A stretch of DNA of 64,000 nucleotides from positions 55,653,561 through 55,717,560 of the forward strand of contig NC_088775.1 in the NCBI RefSeq assembly GCF_954871325.1, written 5' to 3'. The position numbers were made by a program, and so were the translations under genes. Origin of the DNA: Gordionus sp. m RMFG-2023. Its lineage: Eukaryota; Nematomorpha; Gordioida; Chordodea; Parachordodidae. Shown here piece after piece: positions 48,368 through 60,100 of the stretch (position 1 is the first letter of the stretch; every line of letters starts with the position of its first letter). Under the pieces are notes generated by a model. The model was not told the origin of the DNA. It searched no databases and worked only from the letters and a program-made list of their open reading frames with translations.

Positions 48368-51216
48368 TTATAATGTGATTTTTAATTTTCGTGGGAATGT
48401 TGCCAATGTATCAAGAATTTCGTTTGTCGTGGGAACCAAATCTCTGTGGATATTTAACAGAGCTAACCCATTTAGCCGAGATTCGTAAGTATTACTTCGT
48501 AAATATGTTTTCAACCTTCTCAAGTTTGAAAATGTCCTTTCATTCGTGCATGTTGTAATAGGCAAACATGCAAGAATATAAAATAACTTCAAAATATTGG
48601 GAAATTGAGCCAAGATATCTTTACAACGATTTAGCGCATCAATGGCATGCTCAGGTAAAATAGGTAAACGTAATAAATATCTATACCATAATTCAAATTC
48701 GCTGATTAAATTTATCTCCGAATCAATATCGTACGAATAAAATTTGGCTAAATATTTTATTTTATCAATCGTGCCATGAGAAAATGAGGAGGGATCTTTG
48801 GGCAATAAAACTTGAAGATTTGCAAAGACTTCTTTTTTATCTAAAAATAGTACTTTTAGATAAAAAAGTGTCCAAGAATGGGATAAAAATAGATATTTTA
48901 TAATAATCTTCAGTTGATCTGCATCTCATTAATTGCCTTGGTGCTAGACGAGGTTTAATTATTGATATATCATAAATTTGAGCCTTCGATTCAATATCTA
49001 CATAAATATTATGAAAATATTCATCGACATTCGTTCTTATTTCATCCACCTGTTCATATATATTTTCTGCCAAATCAATTACCTGAACCAAATCTAAATT
49101 TGGTTTTTGTAGATTTCTACAAAGTATTGAACTATAAGAAAATAATTTATTGATGCAACTAGCAGCAATGATAAACTCTGATTGATCAATTGAATTCAAT
49201 AATGATATCGCTTCTGACGACACATTACTATCTTGCCATTTGGTAATTTCATGTAAAGATATTCTTATCATCTCTTCGAGTTCTATAAATGCCGAAACTG
49301 AATCATGACGTAAAACCCATCGTGTAGGGCACATTTTTTTTAATTTTTGATGATGTGTTTCTGGTGCATTCTTTGATATAGTTCGATTCAAAACATCTGA
49401 TCGTTTGGGATATTTAAAAAAATCATAAATTTTGGATATAATGGCTAAAAATATATTTAATTTATTTTATTTATAAGTTAAAATACCCATGGAATTGCGT
49501 ATAGAAGGTAGAGCACATGAATCGGATATTGCCAAATTCAACGAATGAGATGCACAATGAACATATATAGCGGAGGGATATTTTTTTAAAATATGTGCTT
49601 TGACACCATTTAAATGGCCACTCATAGCCGGAGCACCATCATAACCTTGTCCTCGCATCAAATTTAAATTTAACTTATATTTCTCTAAATTTAACAAAAT
49701 AGTTTTGGCGAGGGCCTCCCCTCTCATATCCACAACTGGTATAAATTGTAAAAATTCTTCTAATATTTGTATATCACCTATGATGTATAATTTTTTTTAT
49801 TATTAATAAAATTATAAGCTTACCATCCAGGCTTATATAGCGCACACATAAAGACATTTGTTCTACTCCAGAGACATCTGTTGTCTCATCAGCCAAGACC
49901 GAAAAGTAGGGTGATTTGTAATAACTTTCTTCAATATTAATTCATTGCAGGCATCGATGATTTCATTCTGAATTATTGGGCTCAAGTAGGTCGCATTTTT
50001 AGAACAATTTAACAAATTGTCTCTAAGTATGGGATCTCCAAGAGATCTATTTCGAAGAATAGCTCTTAGGTTACCATCATTATTGTTATTATCATTATCA
50101 AATATCGCACCGCTATCTCTATGACCTCTAAGAGCGATACCTTGGATGCCACATACCAAGATAGCGTCAATTATTGGCGTTAGTCTTGATCTATTTTGCA
50201 AAGCTAGTTCTTGTTTTCCAGTATCTATTATTCTAATAATATCCATAGATTCTCCATTTTTGATAGATCGCAAGGAATATATTGTTTGTTCTGCATTAAT
50301 ATGATACTTATTATTTTGATGGTTGTTAAAAGTTTCAGTAGCATCTTTCCATTTAGTAAATGGTGTTAATACTAAGCTCTGTAATTTTTGCTGAGCCCTT
50401 CCAGCAAATTTGGGACCAAATAAAACACAATTCTTGCAAAATGCACCATTAATGGTAGGTGAAAATGCAAGCCATGTCCACCTTGATAACCAAACATATT
50501 GGAACTTTAATTTTTTTGTTGTCGTGTCCCTAATAAATGGGAAAGTTATATCTGGTTGATATATATTTTCCAAAATCTCCAGTTTTTTTTGAGGAGTTAA
50601 ATCATTCTTTAGGAAATTATATATATCCCACGGTTGCCCTAAAAGACATTATTATTACCAACATTCATTAATGTACATATAAAAGCATTTAATGATAATA
50701 GACAGGCATTATCTGGCCAAAATTAAGCTTAAAAAAATTATTATAATTATTAAATCTATCATTAAAATTAAAATGCTTATTCTTACTGAAATGAAAATGA
50801 ACATATTATTTAATAAGCAATTGTTATGATCAAATAAAAATTCCACACTATTAATATCTATCAAATCTATCATTAAAATTAAAATGCTTATTCTTACTGA
50901 AATGAACATATTATTTAATAAGCAATTTGTTATGATCAAATAAAAATTCCACACTATTAATATCTATCAAATTTAATATTCTTATAATATTCACCAACTG
51001 CCTAACTTAATTTTTATAAAATATATGCTAGTGCTACCTACCTTTATCATTATTTCCTTCAATTTCTATTTGTACATTTTTTTCATGCTCAGACCTATTT
51101 AAATTTTGTATATCTTCTGTTCTAAAGAAAAATGAAAAATATAAAATTAGATATATTAATTAAATTATATACCGTTTGTTTTCAATATCTTTGTCTTTGA
51201 CTAAAAATTTCTCCAT
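48368..51216 (-). pseudogene. TTF-finger/DUF4371 hAT transposase, about two frameshifts
   Basis: Exon 1 (51216-51173) starts MEKFLVKDKDIENKR. A 51-nt GT-AG intron follows, then EDIQNLNRSEHEKN. The large exon (about 50650-49800) has the TTF-type zinc finger region (W-L-S-R-W...FCKNCVLFGP, then HINAEQ), then HRDSGAIF, then SPYFSVLADETTDVSGVEQ with the first Asp. Next come GQGYDGAPAMSG (second Asp) at 49640 and YVHCASHSLNLAI. An intron precedes KMCPTRWVLRHDSV (about 49330), and the dimerisation tail is at 48368-48805 with TTCTNERTFSNLRRLKTYLRS. By eye the reading frame shifts near 49905 and near 48840. Acts on the element ends in the nucleus. Confidence 0.8.
50709..50954. repeat. Tandem duplication, about 115-bp unit
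   Basis: Two copies with aaatctatcattaaaatt, gcttattcttactgaaatga and ccacactattaatatctatc, in an apparent intron of the TTF-type transposase gene. They are nearly identical apart from a short deletion, so the event is recent. Confidence 0.85.
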
Positions 51217-51671
51217 TTTTTATATTTTTTTTTGAATAATGTTAATGTACTCACAAGGAAAGGAAATTTAAAAAAAATTTATTTATAAAAAATAAGTTTT
51301 ATGTTGGAAAATTGATATTCAAATATTTGTAAAATTTTGATTTATGAAGGGGGGGGGGGTGAGTAAAATTTTTATTAGCTTAAAATGATATTTATGAAAA
51401 CAGTCAAATTTACAATGGGGGGGGGGGGAATTTCCCCCTTTCCCCCCCATTGGTTACGCGCCTGGGGCTCTTGGTTAAAGAATGGAATAGATCTACCGCC
51501 TCCATTAAGTCCCTCTTCTACCAAGGAAGTTCTACAAACAAAGACATTAGCATTTATTTAAATTAAAATTTGTATTAATTATTATATTATTCATAATTAA
51601 TTTTATATTGTTTATATAATACTCTTATATTTAATAAAATGATAAAACAAATAAATTAGGTTAAAAAAAAT

Positions 51672-52285
51672 ATGTTTTTTAAACAAATAAGGTCTGGGTC
51701 GATCTTTTTTAAAGACCGTGGTCCGGTCCGGTCCGAGGGTATCGGTCCAGTCCGGACCAAAGACCGGACCGTGACCTTCACTACTTGTTCCGTTAAAAAA
51801 TATTTTTATTCAAATGATGATTCCATGTATATTTTTAATACTTATTTTAATTTTAAAAAAATATTTATTGAATATAATACACCTTTGCCATCAAGCGCTC
51901 CTGTGGAGCGCTTGTTTAGTAAAGCTAAACATGTTCTAAATGAAAGACGCGAATGTTTAAATGATGATAATTTAGAAAAATTTTTATTATTAAAAGCTAA
52001 TTTTAATTATAAATAAATATATTATAATTGTTATATTTATTATTCAATTACAATAAATTTCTACCATATTTAATTTATTTTTATATTAATTAATTTTGCA
52101 TCGGTTATATTATATTATTATTCAATTACAATAAATTTATAACATATATTAGTTAATTTTGCATCGGTCAGAAATTTCCTTCAGAAATTTATATAGAAAA
52201 AAAGGTCGATCCTGGATTTCGAGCCTCTTTTTTTGAAAAGATCGTGATCGGGATTCGATCGTTTTAAAAAGATCGGTTAACAAGC
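51672..52285 (+). pseudogene. hAT element relic: GC arm plus dimerisation domain
   Basis: 51690-51775 is a GC-rich arm with ggtccggtccgg and ggtccagtccggacc words. The frame then gives NTPLPSSAPVERLFSKAKHV, then ECLNDDNLEKFLLLKANFNY, a clean hAT dimerisation tail (to 52016). The right arm (about 52195-52285) has gatcgtgatcgg words and ends in gatcggttaacaagcctg; its inverse CAGGCTTGTTAACC looks like a hAT terminus. No target duplication or left terminus was found. It resembles the tail of the 6536-7634 element in sequence. Confidence 0.65.
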
Positions 52286-52395
52286 CTGAAGATACTAGTA
52301 TCAAAAAATGGTATCATGAAATTAATTTACTTAAGACTGTTAAAATAATATTTTTATTTTAGTATAACTACTTTTTCAAAACAATTACAACATAT

Positions 52396-53528
52396 CATAG
52401 GCGTAGCCAGGATTTTCCTAATGGGAGGGAAATTAAAAAATTACTGGGGGCTTCGCCCCCAGACCCCATTTTCGGGGGGGCTTCGGCCGGGTTTCCTTAG
52501 TCTATATATAGTCATAAAATATTTTTTACAATATAGGAGGTTAATTTTAATAAAAAAAATAAGCCTGGAACAAATATGAAATATATTTTTATTAGTTTAT
52601 ATAAAATATAATAAATTACTTGTATATACATTAATATAAAAGCATGGAATAATTGAAATTTATTTATAAAAAGTAAGTAGACATATAGTTGATATTCCTC
52701 TATTATATAGAATTAGTTACAAAATACTAGGTAAAATTCCACTTTTACAGACATATTTGACAGTTAGAGAATATATTAGTTAATATTTTAACAAATTTTA
52801 CTAATCTATGCTCTTGATAATAAATATTGCAACAATTTGCATTCAATTATTTAACGCCATCATATTATTTTAAATAAAAAATGATATTATAATTTAATCT
52901 TCATATTATTCATTCCACAATGTCTTTAAAAGATATTTTCGATGTTCTTTTCAATATTTTATAGTTTTCTGTAAAATACATAATTCGATATATTGGTAAA
53001 AATTACTTGATTTCCATATGATAATTGATAAAATTAGATATACTGTAAATCTACGACATATAATATTCCACTGTTTGTATTGTGCTTTAATTTTTTTATT
53101 TAATTTATTATTTCATTTTATCAATAGTTTTATAATTATAGTTTACTTTTATTAAGATAAATAAATTAAAATTACTCACTTTATGAAAAATTATATTTGA
53201 TATTATTAGTAATTTTATGGATATTATTAATAATTATAATACATTTCACTTTTGTCTTAAGACTTATCTTTGGCTTATATTCCATTTCTTAAAAAGCATT
53301 TTTGGTTCACTTTTTTATATATATTTCCAAAAAATTTGATGAATAGTTTTATAAAATAATATCAACTTTTACATTCTTTCTTTCAAATTATTGTTTAAGA
53401 TATATGCATATATTTTTGGGGGTCAGGGAGTGGGGAGGACTAAAGGGGATATTTTATTAGTTTAAAATGATATTCACAAAAAGTGATAAATTTCTGAAGG
53501 GGGGGGGGAGGATTTCCCCTTGCCTATG
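52396..53528 (-). mobile_element. Non-autonomous hAT (CATAGGCGTAGCC family), copy 2
   Basis: The ends CATAGGCGTAGCCAGG and, inversely, CATAGGCAAGGGG are flanked by a perfect 8-bp duplication, caacatat (52388-52395 and 53529-53536). The 1133 bp are the inverse of 18730-19985 with one 25-bp unit instead of about four. It has no coding frame. It appears to lie in what may be the 3' LTR of the Ty3-like fossil to the right. Confidence 0.9.
52444..52462. other. GC hairpin near hAT end
   Basis: A perfect 8-bp stem (ctgggggc / gcccccag) with a ttc loop, about 50 bp inside the left end of the non-autonomous hAT. Confidence 0.65.
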
Positions 53529-53539
53529 CAACATATATA

Positions 53540-56500
53540 TATATTTTTATAAAAAAATTAGAATATATATAAAAAACTAACTTACAAAAAGTTAACAATC
53601 AAGGCGAAAAAGTACTAGTTAAATAAGTATTTTTTACAAAATAAAATTAAGAATAATCAATATTCAACACTCTCCTTCTTCTAAAAAAACCTTCCCAAAA
53701 AATATCCTAAGCTGTCATAGAAAGTTAGTCTTTCCAAAAGTTTATCGTTTTAGTTATCAGGTTGTTTCATAAGTCATCGTAATCGTTGGCTTGTCCCAAT
53801 CGTTGGTTTGTTTAAATCGAGTTTGCACGTTGATTTGTTTAAATCGTAAGCTTGTTATCATTATCGTAAGTTGTCTTCATAAATCATGATTTTGTCATGT
53901 AGGTTGCTTATTAATTTATTTTTATATTTTAAGTTATGTAGTTTTTTAAATAAGCAGGTTTTTGTTTAATTCGCATTGGTCTAAAAATCGGTGTTACGTT
54001 ATTTTTATCAGTAGTTTTTATATTTTTGTCCACACTACCCTCCTTAAAAGAATCCTTAGAATTAGAGTCATAATTAATAAGTGTGTTAAAACAATTTCTT
54101 ATTCTTAATTGATCTAAGTGTCTCCTCAAAATACCTCTGTCTTAATTTGGAACATCATGTCATTTTCTTTGTGTGTGACCATGCCTTTACACCATTTATC
54201 ATTACCTTGTTCTTTGTACCAAACAAAATCTCCTACGTTAAAGGTTCTATTTCGTGGTAAAGTAACATTGATTTTGTTCTCCTTCTCTTCCAACGGTTTT
54301 ATTAGGCCCATTTAACTCTAATATCTCGATTGAACATTCTCTTGGAAGATGTAATTCCTGTAGTGCTATTACGCGTGTTTCTGTAATTAAATAAAAATTT
54401 GTTGTCAAGTGCAATGTCTAAGTCAATTTTGATGTTCCTTTTCATATGTGTTTTGAACGTTCTCACCATGCATTCTACCTGGCCATTGGATTGCTAGTGA
54501 TATGAGGACGTGAGCACATGTTTGATACCATAATCATTGCAAAATTTTTCAAAATCATTATTTGTGAAGTTAGTGCCGTTATCAGTATCTATGGTTTCAG
54601 GTATTCCATATAGCGAAATAGTTATGAAAATTTCTTTTAAAGTAATATCGGTCATAATATTTATAACAGGAATAATAATTGGAAATTTGCTATAGGCATC
54701 GACTATTATCAACCAATTTCTTGTGAAAAACGAACCCGCATAATCTATGTGTATCCTTTCAAATGGTTTGGTTGTCGAAACCCATGGTTTTTGTATCTTT
54801 TTAGGATTGTAATGATATATGTTACAATCGTCACAACTTTTCACTTCCATGTCTATGTCATTAATTATACCAGACCACCTCATGTAATCTTTGGCTAAGG
54901 ATTTAATTTTTCCTGCTCCCAAGTGACCTTCATGTAATGATTGTAGTACATTTTTTCTCATAGAAGACGGAATTATAATTTTGTTGCTTATGTAAAGACA
55001 ATCCTTAATTATACTTAATTCCAATTCAATGTTTTTATAGATATTGTTCTTTAGGCACGTTGTTCTTAATATCATTTATGACTTGTTTTAATTCAATATC
55101 TTTGAAAGTTTCATCACGTATTTGATTAAAATTGATAGGTAAATCCCCAAAGTCATTTATTATTGTTATACTTTCAACAACTTTATCGTGACATTCTTGC
55201 GGCAATCTCGAGAGACGGAGCAACATTATATTTACCGGCTTTATACTTTATATTAAAATCATATCCCCCTAATGTTATATTCCACTTCTGGAGTCTTAAG
55301 GACATAGTACTATTGTCCTTAAGACCCTTGGTAAAGATGTGAACAAGAGGTTTATGGTCAGTAATATTTTTTGTGCCGATTAAGTATTCCTGGAACCTCT
55401 TTATAGCGAACAAAATAGCGAGAGCCTCACGCTCAATGGTATAGTTCATTTAGGATTTTAATAAGATTCTCGACACGAAAGCTATTGGTTTTTCTTTGCC
55501 GTCTTCATCAGTATAAAATAATACAGCTCCTAAACCACATTTAGAAGCGTCAGTGGCAATTCCTATAGGTAATTCAGGGTTAAAATAGGTCAAGGCAGGA
55601 GGAAGACTAATCAACTTTTTTAGATCATAAAAACTTCTAGAGTGCTCTAAGTTCCAAGCCCATTTTTCTTTGTTGACGATTTTATATAGAGGATCAGCTA
55701 TTTCTGCAAAATTGTTCAAAAATTTTCTATAGTAGCCAGCCATTCCCAGAAATGTTGATAATTCAGCAGCTGATTTTGGTTCTGGCATTTTAATTATTGC
55801 TTCAATTTTGTCGTGATTAGCATGAATCCCCTTGGCGTCAATATCATGACCCAGGAACCTCACTTTATTTTTAAAGAACACATTTTTGTTGAAGTTAGAT
55901 ACTAGCCCAAACGATGATAATCTATCAAACACTTTTTTTATGTTATTTAGATGAGCTTCATCGTTTTTTCCGGTCATAAGTAAATCATCAATATAAAATA
56001 TGACGTCTTTCATGCCACCGAAGATTTGGTCCATGATCTGTCGGAAGATTGCAGATGAAGTCTAGCCCAAAAGGTAGTCTAGTAAATCGGTAATATCCCT
56101 TGTGCGTAGATATAGTTAAAATATTTCTGAAACTTTTATCAATCGGGACCTGTAAGAAAGCATTTTTAAAGTCGATCTTCGTAAATTTCTTTCCTTCTGA
56201 AAGTTTAGCTATTAGATCATTAATTCGTGGAAGTGGGTATCTGAAATCTTCTAGAGCTGGGTTTACGGTGTCCTTAAAATCAACTCTAAGCCTAATGCTC
56301 CCATCATCTTTGTAGACGGCGGTATAAGGACTTGCCCATCGAACATCATTCACCGGCTCAATAATTTCATCATGTATCCATTTTTTAAGTTCTTATAATT
56401 TTATCATGTATCCATTTTTTAAGTTCTTATAATTTCATCATGTATCCATTTTTTAAATTCTTTGCTAACAAGATCAATTTTTGAACAAGGTTTACGTCTA

Positions 56501-56600
56501 GGTGGTATAATTTTAGGTTGGGCATCTCTTCTTAAATGTAACTTGACACTTGCTTTGTTGATTGGTCAGTTAGTCTATTTGGATTCGCACTCTTTAATCA
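53540..56600 (-). mobile_element. Ty3/mdg4-like LTR retrotransposon fossil, 5' part missing
   Basis: On the minus strand: reverse transcriptase (about 55450-56353), RNase H (about 55183-55449) and integrase with its zinc-binding start and C-terminal domain (about 53929-55226). A purine tract at about 53670-53681 followed by tgttgaatattg marks the probable start of a 3' LTR running leftwards, into which the hAT at 52396-53528 seems to have inserted. No gag, protease or second LTR is found, so the element is 5'-truncated. It has several breaks but its domains are well preserved, suggesting a fairly young fossil, distinct from the 35876-42316 family. Confidence 0.8.
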
Positions 56601-56945
56601 ATTTTTTTATTTCATCTTCGTAAGTATATTTGCTATAAATTTATTTAAAATATTTTTGAAAGTGTTGATCCATATATTCACAAATTTTGAAATATTATAA
56701 ATAACTTTAATTTTGTGTAAATCTAATACAAAAAATTAAGGATTTTGTTTTGTGCAATTTTAATAGGTAGGTAAGTACGAATAATATTTTTATTTAAATA
56801 TAAAAAATTTAAATATTTTTTTGAAAGGAAGAAAAAGTTAAATAAAACGAAAAGTAAATAATATTTTTTTGTTTTTTTCTTTCAACAAGGCAGGGAAGGG
56901 GAGGTAAAAAAGAAATAATATATAAATATATTTTAATGTCTGGCT
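56600..56945. other. AT-rich spacer, no gene seen
   Basis: No frame or repeat recognised. It was searched by eye for a second LTR of the fossil to the left without success. Confidence 0.4.
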
Positions 56946-57090
56946 TAGTGTTGTTAAATAGTCGAGTTCTCCCGACTTCGACTCTAAACTTGACTCATTT
57001 TTACAACTCGAGTTCTGAACTCAAGTCGCGACTAGAGTTATGAATTTGAGTTTGAACTCAACAGGTTAACTTAAATTTTATGAATTTGAT
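56946..57090 (+). mobile_element. Single hAT end (TAGTGTTGTTAA) with gagttc arms
   Basis: TAGTGTTGTTAAATAG followed by crowded gagttc, gaactc and gactc words, the layout of a hAT terminus with subterminal repeats. No inverse end is found nearby, so it may be a truncated relic, or the outer end of the inverted structure starting at 57091, whose other side would lie beyond the window. Confidence 0.45.
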
Positions 57091-58423
57091 TACTTATATT
57101 AGTGTTGTTAATTGTTGGTTGTTTAATGCCCAGACCTGGCACTTGATTCTAAAATTGACTAAAACAGTTATGGGATGAACCCGAGTACAGACCCATATAT
57201 TTTAATTTATTTCTTATTGAACTTATTAAAGTTTTAGAGGTATCAATCAATAGATAATTTAAAAAACTATTGAATAGGCAACAAGTCAGGTGCTATCTCT
57301 CGATGGGTGAAGCTATTGCTAGATGGTGGGGGCAGGATTAATTTTATGTATCAAATAAGCCTAGTTCTACTTTAATATGGTGAATATGAGTATAACCTGG
57401 TGGATGGGGAAAATATTTGATATAGTTACTCATATAACTGACGTTGTTTTAATAATATTATTAACAAAAAAATATAAAAATGCAAATTTTATTAATTCAA
57501 TGTTAAATAATTATAAAAATACTATAAAAACTAGGCCAAAATATCTTCAGGTAATTTTGCCATTATAAACGTATGGGCATTATTTACCGCACCTTTGTAT
57601 ATATTAAAAATATATACTCCCAAAAAAAAAAGGGATTGGTTTTGTTGTTTTTATTTTTTTTTAGAAATTTACAAAAAATAGTCTATAAACCTATCGGGAG
57701 GTATATATATTTTATTTATTTTGTTATTTTTTAAAATTTTTTCTATTTTTATTTTCTTAATATTAATTTAATTGTTTATATTTTTAATAATAATTTTTCT
57801 CCAAGATAATAAATAAAAAAAAAAAATAACTTAAACTATTTTTGGTTCATATATTTTATTTTTCTAAATCTCTGAAATAATAAATTCTTATTCTTATAAT
57901 TTGTTAACGCCTAGCTGGCACCAAATTAAGGGAGTGGGGGGAATAATTATATTTTTTTGGATATAAAATTCATATTTTACTTTTTCCAACATAAGGAAAA
58001 AAAGAAAAGATATTAATTTTTAGAATATACTCATGGAAAAAAAGATTAATTTTAGAATGTAGGGGAGACCATATTTTTATATAGATTTTTGTATTGTAAT
58101 TGTAAAATTTTAATTCATGATTTATATTAAAGATCAGGACCAAACAGTTTTTGGGTAAAGTTACGAGGAATCCTTTATTTGCAAACAAAGGATAATAATT
58201 TTTGTTATCAAAATTTCCTTTAAATAGAGTTTAAAATTCCTGAACTCGAATTAAACCCTAATTTGATTTTTATCTTAAAATTGTATAAAAGTTAAAAATA
58301 AAATTTTAAGATCTAGACATGCCCATTAAGAGAAATGCGATGGTCAAAAAATTTTATACGAGTAACCATATTTATTTTTTCGTATCACGTCAATACCGCG
58401 AAACTTTTACCACGAAATGTATT

Positions 58424-59035
58424 ATCGCCAATGCATTATCGGGAATGTCGATTACCGCGAAAAGATATTATAGCGAATGCATTACCGCGAATGCATTATA
58501 GCGAATGTATCATAGCGAATATATTAGCGCGAATGCATTACCGCGAATGCATTATAGCGAATGTATCATAGCGAATATATTAGCGCGAATGCATTATAGC
58601 AAATGCATTACCGCGAAAATATTATAGCGAATGCATTACAGCGAATGTAATACCGCGAATGCTTTATCGCGAATGCATCATAGCGAATGTATTATAGCGA
58701 ATATATTAGCGCAAATATATTAGCGCGAATGCATTATAGCGAATGCATTACCGCGAAAACATTATAGCGAATGCATTACAGCGAATGTAATACCGCGAAT
58801 GCATTTTCGCGAACGCATCATAGCGAATGTATTATAGCGAATATATTAGCGCAAATGCATTATAGCGAATGCATTACCGCGAAAACATTATAGCGAATGC
58901 ATTACAGCGAATATATTATCGCGAATGTATCATAGCGAATGTATTAGAGCGAATACATAACAGCGAATGCATTATCGCGAATGCATCATAGCGAATGCAA
59001 TATCGCGAATGCATTACAACTAACATTATCACAAT
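58424..59035 (+). repeat. 14-bp minisatellite array, left arm
   Basis: More than 40 units of consensus GCGAATGCATTAYM, with variants gcgaatgtattata, gcgaatatattagc and gcgaaaacattata. The word ccgcgaaaa(c/t) recurs at about 58611, 58751 and 58878, giving a higher-order period of 140 and then 127 bp (ten and nine units). Most units contain the palindrome atgcat. It has no meaningful frame. Confidence 0.95.
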
Positions 59036-59045
59036 GCAATAGTGA

Positions 59046-60044
59046 TTTATATTTGACAAAATTACATTTAACTTATTTATTAAGTTCCAAAAAACCAGAG
59101 AACCAGCTTAATTGTCTATATTTATTTAAAGTAGCGTTTTAAAATTATTTACCTCTAAAACACGTCACTGTGTTATTTATGAAATTCGTATTTTATTAAA
59201 AAATATGTGGAATTTGGTATACTCAATTTTTTTAACGATTAGATTAAGTCGTTTTTTACAAAAGACCCTATTAATAAATATTTTAATATTTTATATTTTA
59301 AGATTGATTCTAATAAAAGTTAATTTTTGCCCCAACAAGCCCCAAACCCCAGGCTTGTAGATTATATTGGTTTATTAAGTCTCCTATAGGATAATTGTTA
59401 TTATCAATAATACACCATTTGTATATAAATAATTCATAAAAAATTTCAAAATGTGATATTTTATTTTAAAAAATGTTTAGTTTTAATGAATTTTTTAATT
59501 TTTTTAAAAACAAAATATTTTAAATTTTTGGCTTTTAGAAAATTAAGATAACTATAAAATAAAATATTTTGGCATTATTAAACAAATCTCATTATAAAAT
59601 ATTTTGGCATTATTAAACAAATCTCATTATTAAATACCACTAACAATATAAACATACGATAATTTTCTAAATTATGTATTTTATCAAAGATCTGAAAATG
59701 ATAAAATTTTGACATGAGAAGAAAAATTGGAATCAAGTTTAATTCCTGAATTCTCTAGGAAAAAGTGGAATATTAATCCAGTTCACCAAGCTAACCCCAT
59801 GGTTATCATATAACTCATCAAGCTCCTTTTGTTTTTCAACTAAGATTTTATCAAGCAAAACCATAAATTCGTAATACGAATTCCACTAGAATTTATCAGA
59901 TACCTACCCAATTTCTTGATGTTACCTGCCATATTGGTAGATATACTTTGTTTATTCAACAAAGTAAGACACTTTTAAAAAGAACTTTGTGATATTATTT
60001 TATGTTATCAGCTAAAGCTAAAAAATTTCTGATGCCCATAATTA
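59046..60044. other. Loop region, left part, no gene seen
   Basis: AT-rich with a small two-copy direct repeat (aatattttggcattattaaa, about 59568 and 59601). No frame over 60 codons with a recognisable motif. Confidence 0.45.
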
Positions 60045-60100
60045 GGGGAGACCGGTGTTATAATGAACCCAGGGTTATAGTGAGAGTGGCTTTATTTTCT
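60045..60100 (+). other. Single pogo-like terminus
   Basis: TA followed by GGGGAGACCGGTGTTATAATG, close to the terminal repeat of the complete element at 60941 (GGGGAGACCGGGGTAAA). No inverse partner with the same inner sequence was found, so it is the remnant of a second, diverged family member. A shorter match (ggggagacca) lies at 58062. Confidence 0.55.

Larger units (their letters stand above)
47970..51464 (-). mobile_element. TTF/DUF4371-type hAT, near complete
   Basis: 3495 bp with CAGTGGCGTATCCA and, inversely, CAGGCGCGTAACCA termini (11 of 14 alike). The flanking 8-bp duplication gggctctt is perfect (47962-47969 and 51465-51472). Long G-runs lie inside both ends. A full-length spliced transposase gene occupies the minus strand. 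It inserted into the tail of another hAT gene. It is the best-preserved autonomous-type element in the window and a likely relative of the transposase source for the elements at 18730 and 52396. Confidence 0.9.
46858..51560 (+). pseudogene. BED-type hAT transposase, split by the 47970-51464 element
   Basis: Coding starts without an ATG at about 46858 (DLSYITTILEKCRDIAFS...IPSDIPIRWNSSYLMMNTIYE). It splices across a GT-AG intron (47041-47092) into NMDAIEKVLFLNYKQF and continues through LDPRLKQVYMP. It then splices near 47538-47593 into EEINEFSFLERIF. The dimerisation tail is ATSVPCEQIFSKAGDLVTKKRNRL at 47860-47945. The 8-bp duplication gggctctt marks the insertion. On the far side (51473-51560) the frame goes on with a LKNGIDLPP end, as hAT tails do. 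The N-terminal half is missing, and an in-frame stop lies before 47280. Confidence 0.8.

Noticed and set aside
51672-51790. Host regulatory GC island
   Set aside because: The ggtccggtcc words are best explained as the subterminal arm of the hAT relic whose dimerisation tail follows.
57091-57106. An 8-bp target duplication at the outer ends of the inverted structure
   Set aside because: The flanks acttatat and atataaga are inverse to each other, not direct repeats, so the inverted arms continue past this point.
58319-58571. Two overlapping open frames of 60-78 codons across the 14-bp array
   Set aside because: The frames arise only because the repeat lacks stops in some phases; the products are simple repeats.
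58424-59035. CRISPR array
   Set aside because: Units are contiguous 14-bp repeats without unique spacers, in a eukaryotic transposon context.
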